A stretch of 43,986 bases of DNA from contig JAHEDX010000032.1 of the NCBI GenBank assembly GCA_024641005.1, forward strand, positions 1-43,986. The letters run 5' to 3'. A program made the position numbers and the translations under genes. The stretch is from Acidimicrobiaceae bacterium. GTDB lineage: Bacteria > Actinomycetota > Acidimicrobiia > Acidimicrobiales > Ilumatobacteraceae. Numbering within the stretch: the stretch's first letter is position 1; every line of letters begins with the position of its first letter. Positions 1 through 8,275 of this stretch are shown here, piece after piece. Below the pieces are notes generated by a model, which saw nothing but the letters and a program-made list of their open reading frames with translations, ran no database searches and was not told the origin of the DNA.

Positions 1-992
1 GTCTCGGCGAGTCGATCCGCGACCTGCCACGCTCCTTGGGCAGCGTTTGCGGCCACCGTGTAGGTCACGCCCCGGCTCGGCTGATGCACCGAACGGAACG
101 ACACGCCGGCATCGCCACCCTCCATCTCCACTGCATCGGACCCGATGCCCAGCCAGAAGCCGAACCCGTAGCGAGTACGGCCCGACGTCGTGCTCCCACG
201 TGGGCGGAACATCTCCTCGACTGAATCACCACCGAGGAGATCCAGGCCGAACAGTGCCGACCAGAATCGATGGATATCGGCGACGGTCGTGTACGCCCCC
301 CCGTCACCGGATCCGCGCACGGGCAGGTGCAACACGTTCGTACGCAGGCCGTCGTCGAACAGATACCCGACAGCGGCGTCACCGGGAAGTTCGTCGGACC
401 GGAGGTACGCGGACGCGGTCATCCCTGCCGGATCGAAGACGTGCTGTTGAACGAGGTCGTGGAATGGGATCCCCACCGCCCGCTCGGCGAGCAAGGCGAG
501 CACGACATAGCCCGCATTGCAGTACTCGAAACGGTCCCCAGGGGGGAATCTCATCGGATACCCGTCGAGGGCCGGCAGGAATCCCTCGGTGGCGGCCAGG
601 CGGTGAACAGGAACCGTCATCACATAGTCGGTGATCTGATAATCGTCGTTCGACTCGTCGAGGTAGTCGCCGATACCCGAGCGGTGGGCGAGGAGCTGCT
701 CGACCGTCACTGCGTCGTCGATCAACGGCAGGTCGCCCCCGAGGAGCGATCGTGCCGTCGTGTCCAGAGTGAGCGCTCCCAGCTCGATCAGGCGCATCAC
801 CATGACGGCGGTGAACGACTTGCTGCCACTCGCGATCGCGAAACGGGTCTCGACCATGTTGGGGATGTGATGTGCGCGATCCGCCAATCCGTATGCCGCG
901 CACACGACGTCGCCGCCCGCGTCCACCCGAGTGACACCGGACAACCGCGCTCGGGACGCTGCTTGCTCCATGACATCGGCCAGATTCTCCAT
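1..992 (-). CDS. Serine hydrolase of the beta-lactamase/penicillin-binding class C family (partial, C-terminus outside window)
   Basis: The minus-strand frame from the ATG at 992 stays open to the left edge for 330 codons, so the C-terminus lies outside the window. The translation begins MENLADVMEQAASRARLSGV. Residues 55-58 read SGSK, the SxxK motif holding the nucleophilic serine and general-base lysine. EYCN near residue 160 supplies the family's YxN motif. A GGDAGVS segment near the end sits where the third (HxG-like) motif is expected, without its usual His. There is no signal peptide, so the enzyme is probably cytoplasmic. The family includes esterases, peptidases and true beta-lactamases, and the substrate cannot be told from sequence. 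It is divergent from the sigma factor at 1146, with about 150 bp between them. The fold assignment is firm; the function is open. Confidence 0.85.
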   Translation of the reverse strand, partial: MENLADVMEQAASRARLSGVTRVDAGGDVVCAAYGLADRAHHIPNMVETRFAIASGSKSFTAVMVMRLIELGALTLDTTARSLLGGDLPLIDDAVTVEQLLAHRSGIGDYLDESNDDYQITDYVMTVPVHRLAATEGFLPALDGYPMRFPPGDRFEYCNAGYVVLALLAERAVGIPFHDLVQQHVFDPAGMTASAYLRSDELPGDAAVGYLFDDGLRTNVLHLPVRGSGDGGAYTTVADIHRFWSALFGLDLLGGDSVEEMFRPRGSTTSGRTRYGFGFWLGIGSDAVEMEGGDAGVSFRSVHQPSRGVTYTVAANAAQGAWQVADRLAE

Positions 993-1145
993 ACCGCAAA
1001 CCTATGACAAGTCCGCTCGGTGCCGAGCGAGGCGCAGGGCCGGTGCCCGCCCAGGGAGCACGTATGTGCCGGTGGCCCGCGCCGCGAACGGGTCGCCGTT
1101 CGCGACACCGTGATGTGAACCGATCGTCTCGATCGGCGCGACAGT

Positions 1146-1691
1146 GTGGATGTGCACGACCGCTTGGGGGGCTGCAGCGATGCCGAGTTGGTGGCAATGG
1201 TCGCCGATCAGCATCGCGACGCGCTCGCCGAGCTGTACCGCCGTCATGCCGGGTGGCTGGTCGCCCGCCTGCGTCACCGGTGCGCCGACGACGGGATCGT
1301 CGCCGAGGCCGTACAGGACACCTTCGTCGCGGTATGGCGAGGAGCCGGGCGCTACGAGGGTTCGGGGGCGGTCGCCGGCTGGTTGTGGGCGATCGCCATC
1401 CGTCGCATGATCGGGATCCTGCGAAAGCGACGACCCGAACCCGTCCCAGCGGACCCGAACCTCGTCGACGCAATTGGTGACGTCGAGCAGTTGGTGCTGG
1501 CCGGCACCGAGCACGGAGATCTGGCGGGAGCGCTGCGCTCGCTGTCACCCGAGCTTCGGGCGGTCGTACAAGCGACCGTGCTCGACGGCCTCACGACGCG
1601 TGAGGCCGGCCGGTACCTGGGCATCCCGGCGGGAACGGTGAAGACGCGCATGATGAGAGCGCGAGCAGAGTTGAGAGGAGCACTGGCGTGA
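1146..1691 (+). CDS. ECF-type (group 4) RNA polymerase sigma factor
   Basis: This 181-residue protein has the two-domain layout of extracytoplasmic-function sigma factors. Region 2 is at about residues 15-85 (ALAELYRRHAGWLVARLRHR, then AVQDTFVAVWR). Region 4 is at about 128-178, with a helix-turn-helix (TTREAGRYLGIPAGTVKTRM). The acidic linker between them is short and there is no C-terminal extension. GTG 1146 gives an N-terminus of normal length; no ATG fits better. Its stop overlaps the GTG of the next gene by 4 bases (GTGA), and that gene encodes a zinc-finger membrane protein, the classic sigma/anti-sigma arrangement. It probably directs RNA polymerase to its own operon and others when the anti-sigma factor releases it. 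The signal is unknown. Confidence 0.92.
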   Translation: MDVHDRLGGCSDAELVAMVADQHRDALAELYRRHAGWLVARLRHRCADDGIVAEAVQDTFVAVWRGAGRYEGSGAVAGWLWAIAIRRMIGILRKRRPEPVPADPNLVDAIGDVEQLVLAGTEHGDLAGALRSLSPELRAVVQATVLDGLTTREAGRYLGIPAGTVKTRMMRARAELRGALA

Positions 1692-2503
1692 CCTGGCACG
1701 TGGATGAGATGTCGGCGAAGCGGTACGTCGCCCGACGGCTCGATGGGACGAGTGCTGCATCGATCGAGTCGCACGCGCTGGTGTGCGACGAGTGCCGAAC
1801 ACGGCTCGGCCAGCAGGTCGACGACGTGCTCCTCGACTCGGTGTGGCTGGCGTTGACCGAGGCGCTCGATCGGCCGGACGCAAGTCCGATCGAGCGTGCG
1901 TTACAGCGCATCGGGTGCTCGGATGTCACGGCGCGGGTCGTGGCCGCAACCAGTCGTCAACGCTGGCCGTTCGTCCTGGCCGTAGCCATCAGCCTGTCGA
2001 TGTCGTTGGTGGCGATCCAGTCGTCATACGAGGACTTCTTCGGTCTGTTCCTGATCATCGCCCCGCTCGGACCTCTGGTCGCGACGGCGAGCTCATTCGG
2101 GCGATGGAGCGATCCCGCGTACGAGATCACGGTCATGGCACCGACGCCTGCCTTGCGGATCCTGCTGATTCGAATTGCGGCGTCGGTCGTGCCGGCGATC
2201 GCGTTGACTGCACTGTCGGTGCCCTGGCTGCTCGATCGCGGCTGGTTCGCGATCGCGTGGCTGTTGCCATCGCTTGCCCTGTCGGCTGGGGCCCTGGCAC
2301 TGTCGAGCTGGGTGGACGTCGAGCGAGCTGCGCTCGGGCTCGGCCTGATGTGGCTGGCGCTGCCGACGATGCTGCGTCTGCCTGTCGCCCGCCTCATCGA
2401 CCTCTTCGGGGCACCGGTACAGGTGGTGTCCGCAGTGGTCGCCGCGACGGCCGTCGTCGTCGTCGCGACCCGTCACGAGTCATTCGACATCGGTGGCCTC
2501 TGA
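1688..2503 (+). CDS. Membrane-bound anti-sigma factor with N-terminal zinc finger
   Basis: The 271-residue product starts with a short cytoplasmic domain carrying H29-x3-C33-x2-C36 (HALVCDEC), the zinc-binding signature of the ZAS/zf-HC2 anti-sigma family. From about residue 95 it becomes strongly hydrophobic, with roughly six membrane segments, more than the single span usual for this family. The GTG start at 1688 overlaps the sigma gene stop by 4 bases, and its own TGA overlaps the ABC ATPase ATG by one base (TGATG). It should hold the 1146 sigma factor at the membrane. The large membrane part suggests that the input is sensed within the bilayer or through the adjacent transporter; this is inference. 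Confidence 0.82.
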   Translation: MTWHVDEMSAKRYVARRLDGTSAASIESHALVCDECRTRLGQQVDDVLLDSVWLALTEALDRPDASPIERALQRIGCSDVTARVVAATSRQRWPFVLAVAISLSMSLVAIQSSYEDFFGLFLIIAPLGPLVATASSFGRWSDPAYEITVMAPTPALRILLIRIAASVVPAIALTALSVPWLLDRGWFAIAWLLPSLALSAGALALSSWVDVERAALGLGLMWLALPTMLRLPVARLIDLFGAPVQVVSAVVAATAVVVVATRHESFDIGGL

Positions 2504-3363
2504 TGTCTGCCATCGTGCAGATACGTTCGCTGTCGAGGACCTACGGTCGTTCGCCGGCGCTCGGCCCGGTCGATCTGGACTTCGGTGTCGGTGTCACCGG
2601 CCTGCTCGGCCCGAACGGGGCCGGCAAGACGACGCTGCTGCGCATCCTCGCGACATCGCTGGCGCCGTCGGGTGGCGACATCAGGGTGCTCGGCCACGAC
2701 GCGGGCACGCCGTCCGGTCGGCTCGCGATCCGTCGACAGCTCGGCTATGTGCCCCAGGAACTCGGACTGTACGAGAACTTCACTGCGTTCGACTTCGTCG
2801 ACTACGTCGCGATCCTGAAAGAGCACGTCGATCGGCGAGCGCGCCACGACGAGGTGCGCCGGGTGATCGCCGAGGTCGACCTGAGTGACGTGCGGTCGAA
2901 GAAGATCCGCAAGTTGTCGGGTGGGATGCGCCGTCGTGTCGCACTTGCACAGGCGTTGCTGGGCGAGCCGACTCTGCTGGTGCTCGACGAACCGACGGTC
3001 GGGCTCGACCCCGAACAGCGACTGCGGTTCCGTCAGATCATCTCGCGACATGCCGAACGGCGGTGCGTCGTGCTCTCGACCCACATGACCGAGGACGTCG
3101 AAGCACTGTGCGACCGCGTCGTGGTGCTCGTCCAGGGAAGGGTCGCCTTTGATGGCACGCCGCTCGAGCTCGCCGGCAAAGCCGCCGGACGGGTGTGGGT
3201 CGGCGACCGCCTCGACCCGGGCGCCGCGGTGTCGTGGCGCACCGGTGAAGGTCGACACCGGCACGTCGGTGACCCGCCGCCCGGCGCGGAACTGATCCCG
3301 CCGACCGTGCAGGATGGCTACCTCCTGTTGAATGGCGGGGTCCCAGAGGGCGCGTCCGCGTGA
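2503..3363 (+). CDS. ABC transporter ATP-binding protein
   Basis: The 286-residue protein has all ATPase elements in order: Walker A GPNGAGKT at 36-43, Q-loop Gln85 (GYVPQEL), signature LSGGM at 138-142, Walker B with LVLDEP at about 159-164, and the switch histidine in LSTHMTED at 194. About 70 further residues follow the nucleotide-binding domain, as in ABC-2 type exporters. The start is the ATG at 2503, which overlaps the anti-sigma stop by one base; longer upstream readings in the same frame are shadows of the anti-sigma gene. With the membrane proteins that follow it probably forms an exporter or membrane-remodelling complex under control of the ECF sigma factor. The substrate is unknown. 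Confidence 0.9.
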   Translation: MSAIVQIRSLSRTYGRSPALGPVDLDFGVGVTGLLGPNGAGKTTLLRILATSLAPSGGDIRVLGHDAGTPSGRLAIRRQLGYVPQELGLYENFTAFDFVDYVAILKEHVDRRARHDEVRRVIAEVDLSDVRSKKIRKLSGGMRRRVALAQALLGEPTLLVLDEPTVGLDPEQRLRFRQIISRHAERRCVVLSTHMTEDVEALCDRVVVLVQGRVAFDGTPLELAGKAAGRVWVGDRLDPGAAVSWRTGEGRHRHVGDPPPGAELIPPTVQDGYLLLNGGVPEGASA

Positions 3364-4241
3364 TGTCGGCCGAATACGAACTCGCCCGCGTCGAGAGTGT
3401 CCGGCTGCTTCGCGATCCCGCGCTGTCGGTGGCGCTCGCAGCCACGGCCTGGTGGGTGATGGCGACGCATCGCAGCTCGGCCCACCAGACCACCTACCTC
3501 CTGCTGATCGGCTATTCGCTCATGTTGCCGGGCTTCGTGATGGTGGTACACACGATCTTGAGCACGCTCCGCAGCCGTATCGAACACACGGACGAGCTGA
3601 TGAACGTGTTACCGGTAGGTCGCGATCGTCGAACGGTTTCCCACGCGCTGTCCGCAGCAGCCGGCGTCATGCTCGGCGCAGCAACGATCCTCGCGACCTA
3701 TGTCATCCTCCGGCCGGCCGCCTCGATCGGGTCGGGCGACAACTCGATCCCGCCGACAATCGACATCCCGCGGCCGAATCTCGCCCAGTTGTTGCAGGGC
3801 CCAATCGCAATCCTCGCCGTGCTCGCCTTCGTGGTCGCGTTGACTCGTTGGGTCCCGACCTGGTTGGTGATCCTGCCGCTGGCCGTTCTGCTGCTCGTCC
3901 AAGGAGTGTTTCTCGGGTTGTGGTTCGCGGTGCCCTCCGGCAACGCAACCTGGTGGTTTCCGCTCGGTACCGGCGTGGTCCACGGCGAGTGGATCGGCTG
4001 CGGGGAGACCGACCGGGTCTGCGACCTGCCCGTGAGCGGGTTCGACCAGACGACGCCGTGGTGGCACCTCGCATACCTCATCTCGGTCGCTGTCACGTCC
4101 GTCGTGATCGCGGTGCTACGGCATCGCCGCGACCGATCCACGTGGTTCTGGTTCGTCGTCTCGTTGGCATCGGTCGTGACCCTGGCCATCGTGCAACTCG
4201 CAGTGTCGGTGGAGTACGCGCCCGTGAGTGCGCTGCCGTGA
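3363..4241 (+). CDS. Predicted ABC transporter permease (multi-pass membrane protein)
   Basis: The 292-residue protein has about six hydrophobic segments, including at residues 22-38, 45-70, 93-115, 146-165, 170-190 and near the C-terminus. It has no signal peptide or catalytic motif. Its position directly after the ATPase, with a TGATG one-base overlap, suggests it is the permease of that transporter. The ATG at 3363 is preferred over an in-frame GTG one codon upstream because it repeats the overlap used by the previous gene. I recognise no named family, so the permease role rests on context and topology. Confidence 0.72.
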   Translation: MSAEYELARVESVRLLRDPALSVALAATAWWVMATHRSSAHQTTYLLLIGYSLMLPGFVMVVHTILSTLRSRIEHTDELMNVLPVGRDRRTVSHALSAAAGVMLGAATILATYVILRPAASIGSGDNSIPPTIDIPRPNLAQLLQGPIAILAVLAFVVALTRWVPTWLVILPLAVLLLVQGVFLGLWFAVPSGNATWWFPLGTGVVHGEWIGCGETDRVCDLPVSGFDQTTPWWHLAYLISVAVTSVVIAVLRHRRDRSTWFWFVVSLASVVTLAIVQLAVSVEYAPVSALP

Positions 4242-4320
4242 ACACGGAACGCATTCGCCGCAGGCATCGCGTCGAAGTAGCGCGGCAACGGTCGTTCGGA
4301 CCGGCGACGTCAGGGACGGC

Positions 4321-4986
4321 ATGATCAGGGTCGACCGGCGCTCGCTGCTGCTCGGACCGACGATTCGCCGGATCCCATGGGTGGCCCTCGGATCGGCGTT
4401 CGCGGCGAGCGCGGTCGTCGTGTGGGGACGCGCGCTCCAGGTCGACACTGCCGCCGACCTGATCCCGGTCATCCGGATCGGAAGCGTGCTGTTCGCGGCC
4501 GCAGCGGCGACGAGTCTCGAGGACCCCAATCAGGCCGTGCTCGATGCGACGCCCGTCGGGCGGCCCAGACGTCGGCTCCTGACGGTGGTTCCTGTCGGCG
4601 CTGCTGTCGTCATGGCGTGGCTCATCATCGTGCTCGGTGCCCGGTTGATGATCGGACCCCCCTCCGGGCGACGGCTCCCGATCGGCGGGCTCGCGCTCGA
4701 ACTGGTGGCTGCGTGCGCGATCGGTTGGCTGTTCGCCTCGACGCTGATCGCCGGCACGACGTGGCGCGGCACCGGCACCCGAGCCGCTGCCGGCGTGATT
4801 GTCTGCGCCCTCGTGTCGCTCGGCCATCCACGTGTCATCGGATGGCTCTGGGTCATGCCTGGCCCGCGCTGGCAGTCGGCGCATCAGCATTGGGCGATCG
4901 TGGCATTGGCGGCGATCGCGCTGTGCGGTCTCTATGGCCGCGATCCCGCGACACGATCCATCCACCACCGAGGAGTCGTCACGTGA
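4321..4986 (+). CDS. Membrane protein, probable second permease subunit
   Basis: From ATG 4321 the product has 221 residues (MIRVDRRSLLLGPTIRRIPW) and about six hydrophobic spans with little soluble sequence. It lies in the ECF sigma/ABC operon and probably partners the 3363 gene as a second membrane subunit. The frame is open further upstream, to a GTG at 4228 that overlaps the previous gene, but that stretch is basic and uncharacteristic. ATG 4321 overlaps the stop of a 28-codon small ORF (4238-4324) by an ATGA, suggesting coupled translation. The 3' end overlaps the next gene by GTGA. No named family is recognised. Confidence 0.65.
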   Translation: MIRVDRRSLLLGPTIRRIPWVALGSAFAASAVVVWGRALQVDTAADLIPVIRIGSVLFAAAAATSLEDPNQAVLDATPVGRPRRRLLTVVPVGAAVVMAWLIIVLGARLMIGPPSGRRLPIGGLALELVAACAIGWLFASTLIAGTTWRGTGTRAAAGVIVCALVSLGHPRVIGWLWVMPGPRWQSAHQHWAIVALAAIALCGLYGRDPATRSIHHRGVVT

Positions 4987-5396
4987 GTTCTGCCCGAATC
5001 GAGCGGTATGCGCTCTTGCTGATCTCGGTCTTCATGTTGCCGACCGCAGTCCAGGCGACGTTTGCGCCCAGATCGTGGTTCGACGACTTCCCGCTGGGTC
5101 GAGGATGGATCGCGGCAGAAGGCGGCGCCTACGACGAGCACCTCGTCCGCGACGTCGGCGTCCTGTTCCTCGCGCTCGTCATCGTCACGGCCTGGGCCGC
5201 GATGCGAAGCGAGCTGACGCGTGCAGTGTCGGTCGCCTGGCTCGTGCAGGGCGTCCTCCACCTCGTCTATCACGTCGGTCATCTCGACGGGCTCGGTGCC
5301 GCCGATCAAGCAGCCCTTGTCGTATCGCTCGCCTCGATCCCGATCCTTGCGCTGATCGCACTGTGGGCGGGGCTCGCGCGGCATCGCCCCTCGTGA
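4983..5396 (+). CDS. Small four-span integral membrane protein, unknown function
   Basis: This 137-residue protein (MSSARIERYALLLISVFMLP) has about four membrane segments at roughly 8-25, 55-75, 80-100 and 110-130. An HLVYHVGHLDGL segment, rich in histidines, lies at about residue 95. The GTG start at 4983 overlaps the previous stop by 4 bases. Small four-helix proteins of this kind are common in actinobacteria and annotated only as hypothetical. A structural or accessory role in the operon's membrane system is possible but not shown by the sequence. Confidence 0.68.
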   Translation: MSSARIERYALLLISVFMLPTAVQATFAPRSWFDDFPLGRGWIAAEGGAYDEHLVRDVGVLFLALVIVTAWAAMRSELTRAVSVAWLVQGVLHLVYHVGHLDGLGAADQAALVVSLASIPILALIALWAGLARHRPS

Positions 5397-5429
5397 ACCG
5401 GTCGCTGGTCTCGCCGCGACAGAACAGAC

Positions 5430-6065
5430 ATGACCGCCGTCATCATCGATCGACGCCCCGCCGTGATCGCCGGCCACGGATCGTGGGTACCCCTCGGCAC
5501 ACTCAGCGGGTTGGCCGTCGGCACCGTCGCTCGCGCCTGGATGCGCTGGATCTCGACCGATCCCGAGTTCTCGTGGAGCGGGACCTTGTTCATCGTCGGA
5601 GCGTTCACCTTGTTCGGCGCGGTCCAGGCGGGGGCCGCGGCCGCACGCGACGCTCGCCGCTCGAGGCGTCGCACCACGGTCTACCGGACACTCGCCGCGA
5701 TCCTGTCGATGTCGCTCTTCGTCGGCGCCGGCGCGCTGATGCTGCCCACCGTCTTGCTCGAGGGACTCGCGCTGTGGCGACGCGACTGGTGGCGCACCCC
5801 GCGCCTGATCGCAGCATTCCTCGGCCTCGCACCAGTCGCGTTTGTCGTTTCAGAGGTGATCGACGACTTCGGTCTGTCGGTCTCGACGATCGCCAAGCTC
5901 GCGGTGTTCCTCACCATCTACGCAACCGTGGTTGCTGCGACGATGCCCACCTTCGCACCGCTCGACGACGGATGGCGCCTCCCCGCAGCAGCCCGATGGT
6001 TCCTCGTGATCGCTTTCGCAGGAGCGATCGCCGCACTCATCGTGGTGAACGTGTTCTTCCCATGA
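5430..6065 (+). CDS. Multi-pass membrane protein, unknown function
   Basis: The 211-residue product (MTAVIIDRRPAVIAGHGSWV) shows five or six hydrophobic segments, at about 20-35, 48-68, 88-110, 125-145, 155-175 and 190-211. A basic cytoplasmic loop, ARDARRSRRRT, lies at about residue 72. The ATG at 5430 follows the previous stop by 33 bases and has only a weak purine-rich upstream stretch. No catalytic motif is visible. Strand and spacing place it in the same transcription unit as the ECF/ABC genes. I do not recognise the family. Confidence 0.7.
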   Translation: MTAVIIDRRPAVIAGHGSWVPLGTLSGLAVGTVARAWMRWISTDPEFSWSGTLFIVGAFTLFGAVQAGAAAARDARRSRRRTTVYRTLAAILSMSLFVGAGALMLPTVLLEGLALWRRDWWRTPRLIAAFLGLAPVAFVVSEVIDDFGLSVSTIAKLAVFLTIYATVVAATMPTFAPLDDGWRLPAAARWFLVIAFAGAIAALIVVNVFFP

Positions 6066-6143
6066 CCGCGAGTGTGTGCACCTCGCGCGTGTCGAACGCT
6101 GGACCTGTCGACGCCGAACCGCTGCAGGCGTAGCGTGACCGGC

Positions 6144-6524
6144 ATGGACCGAGCTCGGGCCGCCCAGATCCTCGGCGTCGGCTTGACGGCGTCGCGCGAC
6201 CAGGTTCGCGACGCGTTCCGCAACCGCGCTCGCGAGGTGCATCCCGACTCGGGACGAGGCGACGCGGCGGCGATGGTCGAACTGAATGCCGCCTACGAGG
6301 TGCTGAACTCTCGTCGTGAGCCGGATTGGGAATTCGCGGCTCCCGTCTCCACCGGGCAATGGACTCGATCGGACGAGCCACAGTTCGACGACGCGTTCGG
6401 CCCATCATCGAGTGGTCACAAGTTGCTTCGTTGGTTCGCAATCATCCTTGCCGTCGCGGGCGCGGTGATGACGACGGTCGTGTTCATCGCGGCCATCGGG
6501 TACGACTGGAGTCTGTCGCCATGA
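6144..6524 (+). CDS. Short J-domain protein with C-terminal membrane anchor
   Basis: The 126-residue protein starts with a J domain: AAQILGVGLTASRDQVRDAF, the diagnostic HPD at 33-35, then AAYEVLNSR near residue 55. It has no Gly/Phe region or zinc-finger domain, so it is a type III J protein. The C-terminus has one membrane span (about 97-118), so the J domain probably faces the cytoplasm and recruits DnaK to the membrane. ATG 6144 is chosen because earlier in-frame starts add a basic stretch unlike any J protein. Its stop overlaps the next ATG (ATGA), implying a functional tie to the PEP-utiliser-like protein. Confidence 0.85.
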   Translation: MDRARAAQILGVGLTASRDQVRDAFRNRAREVHPDSGRGDAAAMVELNAAYEVLNSRREPDWEFAAPVSTGQWTRSDEPQFDDAFGPSSSGHKLLRWFAIILAVAGAVMTTVVFIAAIGYDWSLSP

Positions 6525-8275
6525 CGCTGCAGAGGTATGCCGACGGCAGTTGGTGGCCCAACGAACACCAGCTGAGCGATCGATTCCCTCTGATGTGCCG
6601 CGGCAACACGGGCGAGGTGTACCCCAACGTCGTCGCTCCGCTCACCGGATCGATCCTGAACGTTCCGTTCGCGCTCGGCATGCGGCGGGCGCTCGTCGAA
6701 CTCGGCTTCGCGACACGTGCACAAGTTGCCGACTTCGACGGTCGAACAACCGCAATGACCGCGAACGTCGCCGGCTACTTGTACGGCAACGTCTCGCTGG
6801 CACGCAGCGTGGTGGCCCGCACGCCCGGCCTCACCATTGCCGACGTCGATCGCCAGTTGTTCGGCCTGAGCGATGCGCCTTCGCACCGCCGCGGACGCGG
6901 GGACCGCAGCGCTCGCGCCGGAGTGCGTGCGATCGGGGCGCTCGGACGTGGGATCTTGTACCCCAACGACCGGAGGCTCATCGAATGCAGAGTGCTCGTC
7001 GACGCGTTTGTCGGCGCCGCGCCTGACCCCACGACCTCATCGACCCCGGACTTGATCGATCTTGCCCGCGGCGCCGACGAACTCCTCGAACGCTTGATGC
7101 ACGATCTGCTCACCGTCGGTTCGCTCGCCGGCATGAGCAGGGCGATGCTCGAACGCCTGGTCTCGAACCTCGGTGACGACGACCTGGTCAACCGACTCAC
7201 GTCAGGTCTCGGCAGCATCGAGTCGGCCGAGCCACCGGCCGATCTGTGGCACCTCGGTCGCCTGGTCGCTGCGGACCCCGAGCTGGGCTCGGCGTTCGAC
7301 GCCGGACCCTCCGACGTGCTCGACAGCCTTGCCGGGTCGCAGAGCAGGACCGTTGGCGAATTCCTCGAGACCTTCAGGAAGTTCCAGCGGCATCATGGTG
7401 CACGTGGGCCCGACGAGTGGGAGCTCCGATCACCGACATGGGGAACCGATGCGTCGATTGCCCTGCACACGATCGATCGGCTTCGACTCGCACCCGATGG
7501 ACGCGATCCGGTGGCCGTCGGAGCAGATCTCGCCGCCGAGCGCCACCGACGCACCATCGAGACCCGAGCCGAGCTTCCGAGACGGAAGCATCGCAGCTTC
7601 GATCTAGCGATGCGTGGGGTGGCCACCTACGAGCATCAACGCGAAGGAATCAAGGCCGCGTTCGTGCGGCTGCTCCACCCGATCCGACTCTCGCTCGCCG
7701 AACTCGCCCAGCGGTCGGTCTTCACCCACGACGAGGCTTTTCTGCTCACCCTCGACGAGCTGGATGAGGCACTCGTCGACCCTGAGCCCTTCGTCGATGT
7801 CGTGGCCGAGCGAAAGTCACGTCATGACTATCTGCAGGCCCGCGTGCCGCCGTTCTGGTTCGAGGGCGTCATCCCCGACCCGTCCACCTGGCCCCTGCGC
7901 AGTCAGCTCCGTCGACCCGACCCGACCGCACGAGAACTGAGCGGTCTCGGGGTCTGCTCAGGCATCGCCACCGGGACCGCTCGCGTCGTCACCGACCCGG
8001 CAGCGCCCGGCGACCTGTGCCCGGGAGACATCCTCGTCGCTCCGATCACCGACCCGGCCTGGACACCGCTGTTCCTTGCCGTTGCCGGCGTCGTCGTCGA
8101 CGTCGGCGCTCACCTCAGCCACGCTGCGATCGTGTCGCGCGAGCTCGGCATCCCCGCCGTGGTCAGCGCTACCGGCGCGTCGTCGACGATCCCCGATGGG
8201 GCCTGGATCACGGTCGATGGTTCCCGCGGCACCGTCACGATCCACGAGCACAGCGACCGAGGGACGGCGGCCTGA
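6521..8275 (+). CDS. Stand-alone PEP-utilising-enzyme mobile-domain protein
   Basis: The C-terminal ~90 residues of this 584-residue protein carry the swivelling phosphohistidine domain of PEP synthase, PPDK and rifampin phosphotransferase. The key segment is GAHLSHAAIVSRELGIPAVV near residues 527-546, where the His after Ser is the phosphorylated position. The usual N-terminal ATP-grasp (PPDK_N) domain is missing. In its place are about 480 mostly helical residues starting MTLQRYADGSWWPNEHQLSD that resemble the linker half of rifampin-phosphotransferase-like proteins. ATG 6521 overlaps the J-protein stop (ATGA), and the TGA overlaps the ferredoxin ATG. It may act with a separate ATP-binding partner, or bind PEP or nucleotide without full catalysis. 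The domain call is firm; the function is not known. Confidence 0.8.
   Translation: MTLQRYADGSWWPNEHQLSDRFPLMCRGNTGEVYPNVVAPLTGSILNVPFALGMRRALVELGFATRAQVADFDGRTTAMTANVAGYLYGNVSLARSVVARTPGLTIADVDRQLFGLSDAPSHRRGRGDRSARAGVRAIGALGRGILYPNDRRLIECRVLVDAFVGAAPDPTTSSTPDLIDLARGADELLERLMHDLLTVGSLAGMSRAMLERLVSNLGDDDLVNRLTSGLGSIESAEPPADLWHLGRLVAADPELGSAFDAGPSDVLDSLAGSQSRTVGEFLETFRKFQRHHGARGPDEWELRSPTWGTDASIALHTIDRLRLAPDGRDPVAVGADLAAERHRRTIETRAELPRRKHRSFDLAMRGVATYEHQREGIKAAFVRLLHPIRLSLAELAQRSVFTHDEAFLLTLDELDEALVDPEPFVDVVAERKSRHDYLQARVPPFWFEGVIPDPSTWPLRSQLRRPDPTARELSGLGVCSGIATGTARVVTDPAAPGDLCPGDILVAPITDPAWTPLFLAVAGVVVDVGAHLSHAAIVSRELGIPAVVSATGASSTIPDGAWITVDGSRGTVTIHEHSDRGTAA

Noticed and set aside
379-1548. 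389-codon minus-strand open frame across the serine hydrolase/sigma junction
   Set aside because: Arg/Pro-rich shadow of two well-supported genes in other frames, with no domain features.
1783-2502. Long in-frame extension of the ABC ATPase frame
   Set aside because: It overlaps the anti-sigma gene throughout, is Arg-rich, and adds nothing conserved before the Walker A domain.
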